NCBI GenBank assembly: GCA_021799495.1
Contig: JAJZAI010000009.1
Coordinates: 1 to 64,000, forward strand
Reading direction: 5' to 3'
DNA length: 64,000 bases
Source: Deltaproteobacteria bacterium
Lineage (GTDB): Bacteria > Desulfobacterota > Binatia > Binatales > Binataceae
Shown: piece after piece, positions 26,951 through 37,919 of the stretch
Layout: each line of letters starts with the position of its first letter
Numbering within the stretch: the stretch's first letter is position 1
Program-made: the position numbers and the translations under genes
Notes under the pieces: generated by a model
The model's database searches: none
Seen by the model: the letters and a program-made list of their open reading frames with translations, nothing else
What the model was told of the DNA's origin: nothing

Positions 26951-28672
26951 TCAACGCGTCGGTTCGCGGCGAATCAGCAGGCTGCGGATAAATCGCGGAT
27001 CGATCGGGCGCGCTGGGTCGATGCCGCCTAAATCCTCCTCGAGCAGGTTGAGGCATGAATTCACGTAGTCCGCGGCGCGGCGGCGCAGATCTTCGCCAAG
27101 CCGTTCCCGCATGATGCCGTCTATCCGCCCGCGCAACGCTTCGCTCAGGCGGGCCGGACGCGATTCCAGCGACAACATCGCGCGGCGCGCCTCCTCGAGC
27201 CGGTCCGGCTCCAACGGCGCGATCGCCAGCCGGCCGTCGATCAAGGCGCGCGCGAACGCGGTCAATAAAATCTGGCTCAAGCGGATTTCGTGGCCGGCGA
27301 TCTGCGCGCGGAAAGCCGCGCCGGCGATATCAAGGCCGAGCAGCCCGCGGAAGATGTCAGGCGCCGCGTCTAGCTGTTCGAGCAGCGCATATCCCAAGTG
27401 CACGTCGCGCATCGTGCGGAAATCCCGCGTCACGACCGCGCCGTTGCGATCGAGTCCGCCGAAAAAGCGCGGCTGGCGTTCGAGGAATCCGCCCAGCGCT
27501 TCGCGGTACGGGGAATCAAGATACGGAATCTCGCGGCCGGGCTCGGGCGTCAATCCGAAACGCCGCGCGATCGATTCGGCGCGCGTGCGCAAATCGATCG
27601 TCAGGCTCACGCCGAGCCGGAAGAGCAATTGCAGATGCGTGGCGCGCAGATGTTCGATAGCGGTTTTCAGGTCGCCGCCGGCCAAATGCTCGAGGCCGAG
27701 ATTCAGGTAGTTGTGCGTCATCTCGACCGCCAGACGCACCGCTTCGAGGTCGCCGAAATCCACCGACCGCGCGACCAGCACCTGGTTCGTCACGATCGCC
27801 ATCTCGCTGCGCAACTGCCGCCGTCCCTGCGCAGCGAATCCCGCCGTCAGGGCGGCGTTGAAGAGCGAGTTTTCGGAATCGGGCAGGGCCGGCGCAAGTT
27901 CCGGCGAGATCAGCTCCGCTTCTTCCAGCGCGTCGCGAATCGGCGGCACGTATTGCGTCCGCAGCGCCGCGAAATTCTGCGGATTCAGGTAGGCGAACAC
28001 GCCTTGCGCGTCGAAATAATCCGGAAATCCGCGATCGGCGAGGCGGGCACTGCGGAATTGATACGCCTGCTCTTCCAGTTCCGCCTCGACGCCCCAGTAA
28101 ATCTCCTCCATCAGCGCGGTGAAATACTTGTAGTCGCGCTCGAAGGACTCTTCGAGAAATTCAAGCAAATGGGCGTGAATCGAATCGTGGCGGACAAATT
28201 CGATCAGGTAATGCTCGTCGAATTGCACGAAGCGGTCCGACGGCGAATCGGGCGAATCCTGCGGGTCGGCCAGCCGATGGACGCGGATATATTGCCGCAG
28301 CAGCAGCGAAACCAGCTCGAGGTCCAGCTCCATCAGGCCGTCGGCCATGCGCTTGCGGCCCGCGTCCGCCATCGCCTCGATCCATTCGCGCATTCGCGCG
28401 AGGTTCGGCCGGTCCTTGTCCCAGCAATCCAGATCGAAGAGCCATCGGACCTGTTCCGGCGCTGAAAGTCCGAGCAGATCGCCGGCGTCGGCGGAGCCGA
28501 TCTCTTTCAGCGTGTAGAAGAGCGTTTCGGGCGCGAACGATTGCACCAGGCGTTCGGCCTCGGGCGCCGATAAAATCAGGTCGCGCTTCTGGCGCGCCGG
28601 CAATCCATAGAGAAAATCGAGTTTCTCCTGGAAAGGCAGATTCAAAAATTCTTCCTGCCGCGAATCAGTCAT
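26951..28672 (-). CDS. DUF6178-like protein
   Basis: [88 protein letters not shown]; recognised by eye as the DUF6178 pattern. Confidence 0.7.
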   Translation of the reverse strand: MTDSRQEEFLNLPFQEKLDFLYGLPARQKRDLILSAPEAERLVQSFAPETLFYTLKEIGSADAGDLLGLSAPEQVRWLFDLDCWDKDRPNLARMREWIEAMADAGRKRMADGLMELDLELVSLLLRQYIRVHRLADPQDSPDSPSDRFVQFDEHYLIEFVRHDSIHAHLLEFLEESFERDYKYFTALMEEIYWGVEAELEEQAYQFRSARLADRGFPDYFDAQGVFAYLNPQNFAALRTQYVPPIRDALEEAELISPELAPALPDSENSLFNAALTAGFAAQGRRQLRSEMAIVTNQVLVARSVDFGDLEAVRLAVEMTHNYLNLGLEHLAGGDLKTAIEHLRATHLQLLFRLGVSLTIDLRTRAESIARRFGLTPEPGREIPYLDSPYREALGGFLERQPRFFGGLDRNGAVVTRDFRTMRDVHLGYALLEQLDAAPDIFRGLLGLDIAGAAFRAQIAGHEIRLSQILLTAFARALIDGRLAIAPLEPDRLEEARRAMLSLESRPARLSEALRGRIDGIMRERLGEDLRRRAADYVNSCLNLLEEDLGGIDPARPIDPRFIRSLLIRREPTR

Positions 28673-28792
28673 CTGCTTCCTTCGCGCGAGACGTTCCCTG
28701 CCGCGCAAGATACCGCCCGCCCAAAGCGGCGATCAAGGCGATCCTCCGCCGCATGAGGTTGGCCGCGCGTTGCGATATAAGCTCTGGTTGCG

Positions 28793-29626
28793 ATGGAAAA
28801 TTTCCGCCGGAACGAGCGCGGCGCGCGCGCCGTCGCGATGACGATCGCCGGCAGCGATCCCGGCGGCGGCGCCGGTTTGCAGGCCGATCTCAAGACTTTT
28901 GCGGCCTTTCGCGTCCACGGCTTTTCCGTAATCGCCGCCGTTATCGCCCAGAACAGCGGCGCGGTCGCGGCCGTTCAGCCGGTCGCCCCCGCGATGGTGA
29001 CGCGCCAAATCGAAACCCTGGCCGCCGAGCGCCGTCCGGACGCGCTCAAAACCGGCGCGCTGGCCGACGCCGCGATCGTCCGCGCGGTCGCGCGCGCGAT
29101 CGTCCGTTTCAGGCTGCCGGCGCCGGTCGTCGATCCCGTGTTCGTTTCCAGCGCCGGCGTGCGGCTGCTCGACCCGGCCGGCGAACGCGCCCTCGCCAGG
29201 AAATTGCTGCCGCTCGCGCGGATCGTGACGCCGAATCTCCAGGAGGCCGAAGCGCTGACCGGAATCGGGATCGACGGCCCTGAAGCGGCGCGCGCCGCCG
29301 CCCGCGCGATTTTTCGGATGGGGCCGCGCGCGGTGCTGATCAAGGGCGGCCATCAGCCGCGAAATTCCCGGCCGGCGTCCAAACTTGTCGATCTGCTCTT
29401 CGACGGCAGCGGCTTCACGGAGTATATCGTGCGGCGCATTCCGGGCGGCGGCGCACATGGCACGGGATGCGCCTTTTCCGCTGCGGTCGCCGCGAGCCTG
29501 GCCCGCGCGATGTCGCTCGACGAGGCGATTCGCGCCGCGCAGCGCTACCTCGCACGCGCCTTGCGCGGCTCGTATCAATTGTCGGCCGCCGGCCGGCCGC
29601 TGCTCGATCATCTCGTGCGTCCGTGA
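28793..29626 (+). CDS. thiD: hydroxymethylpyrimidine/phosphomethylpyrimidine kinase
   Basis: [42 protein letters not shown]...DPVFVSSAG...VLIKGGH...[18 protein letters not shown]. Confidence 0.93.
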   Translation: MENFRRNERGARAVAMTIAGSDPGGGAGLQADLKTFAAFRVHGFSVIAAVIAQNSGAVAAVQPVAPAMVTRQIETLAAERRPDALKTGALADAAIVRAVARAIVRFRLPAPVVDPVFVSSAGVRLLDPAGERALARKLLPLARIVTPNLQEAEALTGIGIDGPEAARAAARAIFRMGPRAVLIKGGHQPRNSRPASKLVDLLFDGSGFTEYIVRRIPGGGAHGTGCAFSAAVAASLARAMSLDEAIRAAQRYLARALRGSYQLSAAGRPLLDHLVRP

Positions 29627-29652
29627 TTCCCGAAGCTTGGCGCTTCGCCCGG

Positions 29653-30102
29653 CTATCCGAGCAGCTCTTTCAGCGCGGCCCGGAAGTTGTGGCTGCGTTC
29701 GGCGCCGCCGCCGAGCTTGATCAGCGCGTAACGCTCGTCGGCGTCAAGCCGCGACCATTCGCCGGCGCCGATCGTCACGCCCGCGGCGCGCGCGTTTTCG
29801 ATGAGGCGCGCGGGCGGCGCGGCGGGCGGATCCGCCGCGCCGATTTCTTCGGCCGGCAATGGCTTGGTCGCGCCGGCTTCGTGCGCCGCGAGCGCGCCGG
29901 CGAGAAAATCGCGCAGGGCCGCGCGTTCGTCGTCGTCTCCGGCCGGCAGATGGCATACCGCGGCGCGCTCGTGATGCGCCAGCGCCTGCCATTGCTTGAG
30001 GCTGATTTTGACTCCCGCCCGATCTAGCTTCCGCCGCACCGCCATCGGCACGCAGGCGAGACTCTGATGCATTTCATCCTCGAATTCGAAGCGGCGAATC
30101 AT
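29653..30102 (-). CDS. nitrate reductase-associated protein-like
   Basis: MIRRFEFEDEMHQSLACVPMAVRRKLDRAGVKISLKQWQALAHHERAAVCHLP resembles the nitrate-reductase-associated protein family. Confidence 0.7.
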   Translation of the reverse strand: MIRRFEFEDEMHQSLACVPMAVRRKLDRAGVKISLKQWQALAHHERAAVCHLPAGDDDERAALRDFLAGALAAHEAGATKPLPAEEIGAADPPAAPPARLIENARAAGVTIGAGEWSRLDADERYALIKLGGGAERSHNFRAALKELLG

Positions 30103-30309
30103 AATCCAACCTCGTCGCGGGCGATGATCGTCGATTGAAGCCGCTGTCGCCCGGCTGCGTTTAGTCTAGCATCCGCGGCGGCCGCGCGGATGCGGCCGGC
30201 GCCTCTTGACGGAAATCTTTCCATGGATGACGCTCGGATCAAGCCGCTGGCGCGGCGCATGAACCGCCGGACACGTGCATGGCCTCCGGCCGAAGATTGT
30301 GGACTCGCG

Positions 30310-30786
30310 ATGGATTCTTCCGAAACCTGGAACAAAGACGCGGTTGCGGCCATAGTCGATTCGCTCAGGCACGCGCCGGGAGCGCTGCTGCGTATCCTGC
30401 GCCGCGTGCAGGACGATCTGGGATGGATTCCGCCGCCGGCGCTGCCGCTGATTGCGCATGGGCTCAATCTGTCGCGCGCGGAAGTCCACGGCGTGGCCTC
30501 GTTTTACCACGATTTCCGCCATACTCCGCCGGCGCGCAACGTAATCCGCCTGTGCCGCGCCGAATCATGTCAGGCGCTGGGTGCCGAAGCGCTCGCCCGG
30601 CATGTCCGCGGCCGGCTCGGCGTCGGCTTCGGCGAGACCACGTCCGATCGCGAATTCGCGCTCGAAGCCGTCTATTGCCTCGGCAACTGCGCCTGCTCGC
30701 CGGCCGGCGTAATCAACGGACAACTGCTGGGCCGCTTGACGCCGAAGACGTTCGACGACGCGCTCGAAAGCTTGGTGCGCCGATGA
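30310..30786 (+). CDS. fdsG: NAD-dependent formate dehydrogenase gamma subunit (NuoE-like)
   Basis: GALLRILRRVQDDLGWIPPPALPLIAHGLNLSRAEVHGVASFYHDFRHTPPARNVIRLCRAESCQALGAEAL...VYCLGNCACSPAGVINGQLLGRLTP. Confidence 0.9.
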   Translation: MDSSETWNKDAVAAIVDSLRHAPGALLRILRRVQDDLGWIPPPALPLIAHGLNLSRAEVHGVASFYHDFRHTPPARNVIRLCRAESCQALGAEALARHVRGRLGVGFGETTSDREFALEAVYCLGNCACSPAGVINGQLLGRLTPKTFDDALESLVRR

Positions 30787-32360
30787 GTTCCGCGGCGTCC
30801 GCGACGATCTTCGTGCCGCGCGATTCCGGGGCGCTTTCGCTCGGCGCGGATAGCGTCGCCGCCGCGATCGCGGCGGAGGCGTCGCGCCGCGGTATTGCTG
30901 TGAAACTGATTCGCACCGGCTCGCGCGGACTCTATTGGCTGGAACCGATGGTCGAAGTGGAAATCGCGGGCGTGCGGCTTGCCTACGGTCCGGTCGGATC
31001 GGCGGACGTTCCGTCGCTGTTCGAGAGCGGATTTCTTTCCGCCAGTCCGGGCGGCCATCCGTTGGCTCTCGGTCCGGCGGAAAAAATTCCCGGTATCGCG
31101 CGCCAGCATCGGATCGTCTTCGCCCGCGCGGGCGTGACGGATCCGCTTTCGGTCGATGATTATCTCGCCCACGGCGGATTTCGCGGCCTCGCCCGCGCGC
31201 TCGCGATGCCGGGCGCCGCGATTGTCGGCGAAGTCGCGCGCGCGAACCTGCGCGGCCGCGGCGGCGCCGCGTTTCCCGCCGGAATCAAATGGAAGACCAC
31301 GCTCGAACAGGCCGATCAGACGAAATATGTCGTTTGCAACGCGGATGAGGGCGATTCGGGCACTTTCGCCGATCGGATGCTGATGGAGGGCGATCCGCTC
31401 CTGCTGATCGAAGGGATGACGATCGCCGGCCTCGCGATCGGCGCCGCGCAGGGCTTTATCTATCTGCGCTCCGAGTATCCGCACGCATTGCGCACCTTGA
31501 CCGCCGTGATCGCGGCGGCTGAAGCGCGCGGCTATCTCGGCAATAACGTCTGCGGCTCAGGGCGCGCCTTCAATCTTGACGTCGTGGTCGGCGCCGGCGC
31601 CTATATCTGCGGCGAAGAGACCGCGATGCTTGAAAGTCTCGAAGGCAAGCGCGGGATGGTTCGCTACAAGCCGCCGGTGCCCGCGGTCGCTGGCCTGTTC
31701 GGACGTCCGTCCGTGATTAACAATGTTCTTACTTTCGCGTCGGTCCCGGCGATTATCGAGCACGGCGGCGAGGCCTACAACCAGCTTGGCGTGGGCCGTT
31801 CGCGCGGCACGATTCCGCTGCAACTGGCTGGCAATGTGGCGCGTCCCGGCCTGGTCGAGGTTTCTTTCGGTCTGAGCCTGCGCGAACTGATTTACGATTT
31901 CGGCGGCGGGACGCGCAGCGGCCGTCCGCTGCGCGCCGTTCAGGTTGGCGGACCGCTCGGCGCATATTTTCCCGCTGCGATGCTCGATTTGAAGATCGAT
32001 TACGAGGCGTTCGCGGAGGCTGGCGGTTTGCTCGGCCATGGCGGCGTCGTGGTTTTCGACGACACGGTCGATCTGGCGCGGATGGCGCGATATGCGATGG
32101 AATTCTGCGCGATCGAATCGTGCGGGAAATGCACGCCCTGCAGAATCGGATCGACGCGCGGCGCGGAATTGCTTGATCGCGTGATCGATAATCGCGCGGG
32201 CGGCGGCGCCGAACTCGATCTGCTGCGCGAGCTTTGCGACACGATGGCCGCCGGCTCGCTGTGCGCCTTGGGCGGACTCACGCCGATGCCGGTGATGAGC
32301 GCGCTCAGGCATTTCCCCGAAGATTTTGGACTGCCCGCGGCCGCGGCCGCGCGGCCCTGA
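30783..32360 (+). CDS. fdsB: NAD-dependent formate dehydrogenase beta subunit (NuoF-like)
   Basis: VARANLRGRGGAAFPAGIKWKTTLEQADQTKYVVCNADEGDSGTFADRMLMEGDPLLLIEGM...ESCGKCTPCRIGSTRG; ATG overlaps the fdsG stop. Confidence 0.94.
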   Translation: MSSAASATIFVPRDSGALSLGADSVAAAIAAEASRRGIAVKLIRTGSRGLYWLEPMVEVEIAGVRLAYGPVGSADVPSLFESGFLSASPGGHPLALGPAEKIPGIARQHRIVFARAGVTDPLSVDDYLAHGGFRGLARALAMPGAAIVGEVARANLRGRGGAAFPAGIKWKTTLEQADQTKYVVCNADEGDSGTFADRMLMEGDPLLLIEGMTIAGLAIGAAQGFIYLRSEYPHALRTLTAVIAAAEARGYLGNNVCGSGRAFNLDVVVGAGAYICGEETAMLESLEGKRGMVRYKPPVPAVAGLFGRPSVINNVLTFASVPAIIEHGGEAYNQLGVGRSRGTIPLQLAGNVARPGLVEVSFGLSLRELIYDFGGGTRSGRPLRAVQVGGPLGAYFPAAMLDLKIDYEAFAEAGGLLGHGGVVVFDDTVDLARMARYAMEFCAIESCGKCTPCRIGSTRGAELLDRVIDNRAGGGAELDLLRELCDTMAAGSLCALGGLTPMPVMSALRHFPEDFGLPAAAAARP

Positions 32361-32385
32361 TGTTTGCTGGAACGGGAGAATCGGC

Positions 32386-35202
32386 GTGCAGGCAATCGAC
32401 GATCGGGATTTCGGCGTTCCGCGGCGTGACGCGGCGCAGTCCGCCACTCTGACGATCGACGGCAGGGAAATCACCGTTCCGGCCGGAACCGCGCTGATCC
32501 GTGCCGCGGCGCTGGCCGGAATCGCGATTCCGAAACTGTGCGCCACCGACTCGCTCGAACCGTTCGGCTCATGCCGGCTCTGCCTGGTCGAAATCGACGG
32601 ACGCAAGGGGTTTCTCGCGTCGTGCACCACGCCGGCCGAGTCCGGCATGAAAGTCCGCACCCAATCCGAAGCGCTCGGCAAGCTCCGCCGCAATGTGATG
32701 GAGCTTTACATGACCGACCATCCGCTCGACCCGTTCGAGTGCAAGGCCGGCGGCGCCTGCGAGTTGCATCGGATGGCGGCCGAAGTCGGATTGCGCGAAG
32801 TGCGTTATCCGCGCGGCGGCGAAAACCATCTCGATCTGAAATCCGACGATTCAAATCCATATTTCACTTTCGATCCCGCGCGCTGCATCCTGTGCTCGCG
32901 ATGCGTGCGCGCCTGCGACGATATTCAGGGCACGTTCGCGCTGACGATCGAGGGCCGCGGCTTCGCGTCGCAGATGACGCCGGGACAGCACGAGCGTTAT
33001 CTCGATTCGGAATGCGTTTCATGCGGCGCCTGCGTGCAGGCCTGTCCGACCGACGCGTTGATGGAAAAGAGCGCGCTCGAACGCGGCGCCGCCGACCGCG
33101 CGATCGTGACCACCTGCGGCTATTGCGGCGTGGGATGTTCATTCAAGGCGGAACTGCGCGGCGACCGGATCGTGCGGATGGTTCCGAACAAGAACGGCCT
33201 GCCTAACCACGGCCATTCATGCGTCAAAGGCCGCTTCGCCTGGGGCTACGCGACCCATCCGGATCGCGTTCGCCGCCCGCTGATGCGCAAGCGAATCAGC
33301 GATCCGTGGCGCGAAGTCTCGTGGGACGAAGCGCTCCGCCACGCCGCCGCGGAACTCAAGCGCGTGCAGCGGCAATACGGGCGCGGTGCGGTCGGCGGAA
33401 TCACGTCGTCGCGATGCACCAACGAAGAAGCGTACCTGGTGCAGAAACTGGTGCGCGCCGCGTTCGGCAACAATAACGTCGATACCTGCGCGCGCGTCTG
33501 CCATTCGCCGACCGGCTACGGCCTCAAGACCGCGTTCGGCACGCCCGCCGGCACTCAGGATTTCGATTCGATCCTTCAGGCCGACGTGATCATGGTGATC
33601 GGCGCGAATCCTACCGAGGGCCATCCGGTGTTCGCGTCGATCATGAAGCGGCGGCTGCGCGAAGGCGCGCGGCTGATCGTCGCCGATCCGCGGGCGATCG
33701 AGCTGGTGCGGATGCCGCACGTCACCGCCGACTATTTCCTGCAACTGACGCCGGGCACCAACGTCGCGTTGCTGAACGCGATGGCGCACACGATCGTCGC
33801 CGAAGGGCTGGCCGACGATGCGTTCATCGCCGCGCGCTGCGACGCGGACGGCTACGCGCGCTGGCGCCAGTTTATTCTCGAGGAGCGCAATTCGCCGGAA
33901 GCGGCCGAATCGATCACCGGCGTTCCGGCTGATCGGATTCGCGGCGCGGCGCGGCTCTACGCCAAAGGCCCGAACTCCGCGATCTATTACGGCTTGGGCG
34001 TGACCGAGCATGCACAGGGCAGCACGGCGGTGCTCGCGATGGCGAACCTCGCGATGGCGGCGGGGATGCTTGGCCGGCCGGGCGTCGGCGTGAATCCGTT
34101 GCGCGGCCAGAACAACGTGCAAGGCTCGAACGACGTTGGCTCGTTTCCGCACGAACTGACCGGATATCGGCACGTTTCCGATCCGGCGCTGCGCGCGCAA
34201 TTCGAAGCGGAGTGGGGCGTCACGCTCGATCCGGAGCCGGGGCTGCGCATCCCCAATATGTTCGACGCGGCGCTCGACGGCAGCTTCCGTGGCCTGTACG
34301 TCGAGGGCGAGGATATCGCCCAGTCGGATCCGAATTCCCAACACGTCGCGGCGGCGCTCGCGGCGATGGAGATCGTGATCGTTCAGGACATCTTCCTGAA
34401 CGAGACTTCCAAATACGCTCACGTCTTTTTGCCCGGTTCGTCATTTCTTGAAAAAAACGGCACGTTCACCAACGCCGAGCGCCGGATTTCGCCCGTGCGC
34501 AAAGTGATGCCGCCGTTGGCGGGCAAGGAGGATTGGGAGGTCACCTGCGCGCTGGCTGAGGCGTTGGGCTATCCGATGCGCTACGGCCATCCGTCGGAAA
34601 TCATGGACGAGATTGCGCGCCTGACGCCGACTTTCGCCGGCGTGAGTTACGAAAAGCTCGATCGGCTGGGATCGGTCCAATGGCCATGCAACGAAGCGGC
34701 GCCGGCGGGCACGCCGGTGATGCACGTCGGCGAGTTTGTGCGCGGCCGGGGACGGTTCCTGCCCACCGCGTACGTCCCCACGCTGGAAAAGACCGGACCG
34801 CGCTATCCGTTGATTCTGACCACCGGCCGGATTTTGACGCAGTACAACGTCGGCACCCAGACGCGCCGCACCGGCAACGTCGCGTGGCATCCCGAGGACC
34901 GTCTGGAAATCCATCCGCATGACGCCGAGCAGCGCGGCGTCCGCGAGGGCGATTGGGTCGAAGTGACGAGCCGGGCCGGCGCGATCGTGCTGCGCGCGAC
35001 GATCACTGATCGGGTCGCGCCGGGCGTCGTCTATACCACGTTTCATCATCCTGAGACGGGCGCGAACGTCGTAACGACCGAAAATTCGGATTGGGCAACC
35101 AACTGTCCCGAATACAAGGTCACCGCCGTGCAGGTGATGCCGACCTCGCGCCGTCCTGAACGTTTACCCGCCGATCGGGTGATTCACGCCGCCGCCTCGT
35201 GA
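32386..35202 (+). CDS. fdsA: NAD-dependent formate dehydrogenase alpha subunit (Mo/W-bis-PGD, Cys type)
   Basis: N-terminal 2Fe-2S and 4Fe-4S motifs (CRLCLVEIDG, CILCSRCVRACDDIQG, CVSCGACVQACPTDAL), CGYCGVGCSFKAEL, FGNNNVDTCARVCHSPTGYGLKTAFGTPAGTQDF. GTG start at 32386 proposed. Confidence 0.94.
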   Translation: MQAIDDRDFGVPRRDAAQSATLTIDGREITVPAGTALIRAAALAGIAIPKLCATDSLEPFGSCRLCLVEIDGRKGFLASCTTPAESGMKVRTQSEALGKLRRNVMELYMTDHPLDPFECKAGGACELHRMAAEVGLREVRYPRGGENHLDLKSDDSNPYFTFDPARCILCSRCVRACDDIQGTFALTIEGRGFASQMTPGQHERYLDSECVSCGACVQACPTDALMEKSALERGAADRAIVTTCGYCGVGCSFKAELRGDRIVRMVPNKNGLPNHGHSCVKGRFAWGYATHPDRVRRPLMRKRISDPWREVSWDEALRHAAAELKRVQRQYGRGAVGGITSSRCTNEEAYLVQKLVRAAFGNNNVDTCARVCHSPTGYGLKTAFGTPAGTQDFDSILQADVIMVIGANPTEGHPVFASIMKRRLREGARLIVADPRAIELVRMPHVTADYFLQLTPGTNVALLNAMAHTIVAEGLADDAFIAARCDADGYARWRQFILEERNSPEAAESITGVPADRIRGAARLYAKGPNSAIYYGLGVTEHAQGSTAVLAMANLAMAAGMLGRPGVGVNPLRGQNNVQGSNDVGSFPHELTGYRHVSDPALRAQFEAEWGVTLDPEPGLRIPNMFDAALDGSFRGLYVEGEDIAQSDPNSQHVAAALAAMEIVIVQDIFLNETSKYAHVFLPGSSFLEKNGTFTNAERRISPVRKVMPPLAGKEDWEVTCALAEALGYPMRYGHPSEIMDEIARLTPTFAGVSYEKLDRLGSVQWPCNEAAPAGTPVMHVGEFVRGRGRFLPTAYVPTLEKTGPRYPLILTTGRILTQYNVGTQTRRTGNVAWHPEDRLEIHPHDAEQRGVREGDWVEVTSRAGAIVLRATITDRVAPGVVYTTFHHPETGANVVTTENSDWATNCPEYKVTAVQVMPTSRRPERLPADRVIHAAAS

Positions 35203-35238
35203 ACGCCAATTCCGCTCACGCCCAGCTACTCTGACAGG

Positions 35239-35278
35239 ACTTGCTACCGCGCCGGCGATAGCTGGCGCGGTAGCAAGT
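35239..35278. terminator. stem-loop terminator downstream of fdsA
   Basis: acttgctaccgcgcc / ggcgcggtagcaagt perfect 15-bp stem with a 10-nt loop. Confidence 0.65.
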
Positions 35279-35405
35279 TGTCCGCCGACAAAGATAAAGA
35301 GAGAACGACTAGCTAATTCATTATATTATCCTAGCGTTAGCCGTTAACGTTGGCGCCACGAGAGGCGCTCGGAGACTTGCAGGCGAACTCGAAATTTCAA
35401 GCACG

Positions 35406-35693
35406 GTGCAGAGGGCGATCCCGGCGTTACTGGTACTCCTGTTGGGATTTACCTTGGCGATGGCGTTGCCGCGATTCGAAACCCGGAGCAACCTGGTGCT
35501 TGACGAATCCAACGCAATCGGAATGGCCCTTCTACGCGCATCGCTTGCGCCCGTGCCGCATCGCTCGATATTCAGCCAATATTGGCTCCGCCGATTCATC
35601 GCGTACTCCGGCGCTCTCAGGTTGATGGACTTCCAGATAGAGCCGCTTGTGGCGCCCCGGCTGGCCATAAAGCTGGATTCGTATAAACCGTGA
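35406..35693 (+). pseudogene. short DUF4239 (bestrophin-like)-resembling fragment
   Basis: MQRAIPALLVLLLGFTLAMALPRFETRSNLVLDESNAIGMALLRASLAPVPHRS resembles the DUF4239 'RR.LVvdEaNAIGTtyLRA.LLPEPhRs' block; the downstream sequence is not recognisable. Confidence 0.45.
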
Positions 35694-35783
35694 AAAACGC
35701 CGGTCGGTTGAAACAGCGCCACCGATCGAAAGCCTGCTTTCGGAACGGTTAGTCGGTACAGCCGAACAAAGCATGATTTGGGG

Positions 35784-37028
35784 TCATTCCAACGCCGCCT
35801 CATGATATTCGGTCTCATGTGCTCCGTGAGGAGCGAACAACATAGCGAGCGCGGTAAGCGCCGATCCGGCTGCGATAGCTGGTAACGCCAACCACCAGGC
35901 GAGCGGCATATCCAAGCCCCCGCCCGAAGAGAGCGCAGCGCCTGCTGCAATTGGTCCGACCGCACCTCCGACGAAGCCGACGAGGGAATAGACCGCAAGC
36001 GTCGCGCCCTGTTCACCAGGCCGCATTGCCGTTACTGCCCCTGCCGTCAAGGCGCCTGAATCCGCCGAGATTGCGAACGCCCACAAAAACAGGGCCAACG
36101 TCGCAAGCGCAACGGAGAAGGTTCCCGCGACTGCCGTACCAAAGCCAACCGCGACACTGGCGAGAGCGACCGCTCTGATCTCGCGGCTTCTTGACCAGCG
36201 CATAGCGAACTCCGCGCCCAAGATGCTGGCTGGCACGCTTGCTATCGTGATCACGCTCGCCAAATTGGTGGTGGTCGCGCCTGGGTTTCGGGCTCCAAAA
36301 CGCGTCCACACGAACAACAGGTACGCCGGGAGCCAGGCGCGGAAGCCGAATAGCTCCCACGCATGGCCCCCGTACGCAAGAACATACGCGAGCGCATCGC
36401 GGTTCTTAAAGACGGGGCGGAAGTCGAGCGGATTACGGGTCACGGCAGGCACGCTCATCTCTGTCCCAACCGGCGTGTTTGAGGTTCCGAAAAACATTGT
36501 GATCGCCGCGACAACCGGACCTAAGCCACTCGCATAGAACGCGGCCTGCCAGCCGTAGCGTTGCGCTACCCATCCGCTCATCCAGAACGAAAGGCTCACG
36601 CCGATTCCGAACGTCGCCGTGTAGTACGGAACCGAGCGGATCCGGGCCTTCGATGGAAGGCGGTCCGTAAGGATGCGTAGGCCCGGCATGTAAGTTGCCG
36701 CCAGCGACACCCCAGCGATCGCCCGGAACGCGACGGCACTCCAAAATCCGCTGGCAACAGAAGCGAAGCCAGCGCCGGAAAGGAATCCGATTGCGCAACC
36801 GCCAGCGTAAACGGCACGCGAGTCGATTCGATCCGTGAGCCCAACGAGCACTGGCACCCCGACCGCGTAGCCCACCAGATACGCGCTTGCGATCCATCCT
36901 GCTCGCGCGGGATCAAGATGCCAAAGTCGCGACAATTCGACGAGAAGCGAGGCGAAGGTCGAAAAACCCGTCATCGCCAGAATTCCGGCCGCTTGGAGGC
37001 CGGTGATGAGCCGTATCCTTTCGCGCAT
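35784..37028 (-). CDS. MFS transporter
   Basis: 414 aa, ~12 TM; SAYLVGYAVGVPVLVGLTDRIDSRAVYAGGCAIGFLSG cytoplasmic-loop motif; AIAGVSLAATYMPGLRILTDRLPSKARIRSVPYYTATFGIGVSLSFWMSG. Confidence 0.88.
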   Translation of the reverse strand: MRERIRLITGLQAAGILAMTGFSTFASLLVELSRLWHLDPARAGWIASAYLVGYAVGVPVLVGLTDRIDSRAVYAGGCAIGFLSGAGFASVASGFWSAVAFRAIAGVSLAATYMPGLRILTDRLPSKARIRSVPYYTATFGIGVSLSFWMSGWVAQRYGWQAAFYASGLGPVVAAITMFFGTSNTPVGTEMSVPAVTRNPLDFRPVFKNRDALAYVLAYGGHAWELFGFRAWLPAYLLFVWTRFGARNPGATTTNLASVITIASVPASILGAEFAMRWSRSREIRAVALASVAVGFGTAVAGTFSVALATLALFLWAFAISADSGALTAGAVTAMRPGEQGATLAVYSLVGFVGGAVGPIAAGAALSSGGGLDMPLAWWLALPAIAAGSALTALAMLFAPHGAHETEYHEAALE

Positions 37029-37073
37029 TGGCAGATTCCTCGCAAACGGCCCGCGCGAACGACAAGCAAGGAG

Positions 37074-37743
37074 CTAACGTCGCATAGCAACTATTTCCCA
37101 ATGGTGATCGACGCGATCGTCAATGGTGCTCGATTCGTTCTGGTCCAGACTCTGGATTGCGAAATCCGTCATGAGATCGAGAGCATCTCGCTCGTCCGCA
37201 TAATGGTGGGCCACGCCCACCTCGAGCTCCTCGGGCTGAATGAATGTGTTGTGCTCAACCTGCTGGCCTAGGCCGTACTTCCAAGCCTTCGTGAAGATTA
37301 AAGTGGCGACGAAAAGTCCGCTGGGCTTCAGAACCCGCACTGCCTCATCGAGTGCCTTCAGCATTGCTATTCGAGCGAGTGTATAGCACGTGAATCGAAA
37401 TGACGGCATCGAAACGCGGGTCCGGAAAAGGAAGCGCACGAACATCGGCGGCTACTTTACTCTCCGATTCCAACTCGACTTGTAGACCAAACGGCCGCCC
37501 TCGGCAAAGTTTTAGCCGGGTTTGGTCCACGGTGTTAGCAGCGGCATCGGGAGTGCCGGATTTCGCGTCTGGCGGGCTTCCGACGGCGAAGATGTTGTTT
37601 TTCCTTATCGATTCCGACCGCACGTCTCCTTGCGTCCTCGGCTTCGTCATCGAAAATTGCTCCGCTCTGCGTCTCCGCCTTATCCTGCCCGCGCCGGCGA
37701 TAGCGCAATCTTCGCCATGCCGCCGGCAAACAGGTGCCGCCAC
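37074..37743 (-). pseudogene. frameshifted SAM-dependent methyltransferase fragment
   Basis: Two overlapping frames: ...VAADVRALPFPDPRFDAVISIHVLYT (ORF 37345-37743) and LARIAMLKALDEAVRVLKPSGLFVATLIFTKAWKYG (ORF 37074-37445) together read like one Methyltransf_11-type C-terminal half. No GxGxG SAM motif seen upstream. Confidence 0.6.
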
Positions 37744-37919
37744 ACGCTACCGGGATACAAGGGCGATGACGCTCAACCACTATCATCGACCCCGTTCGCG
37801 CGATCGTGGCGGCGAGCCGATCTTGGGCGCGATTGCGGGTCTTTCGTTATTCAATCGTTCCTAGGATGATTCATCCGAAGACCTGCGCGGTGACGCGCGG
37901 CGGGAACGAAGAGCTTGGT

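Noticed and set aside
32386-35202. Selenocysteine-type formate dehydrogenase
   Set aside because: The frame is continuous with Cys in the expected metal-ligand region (ARVCHSP); no in-frame TGA was needed.
35321-36016. 231-aa minus-strand ORF
   Set aside because: Overlaps the end of the MFS gene and the DUF4239-like fragment; no recognisable domain.
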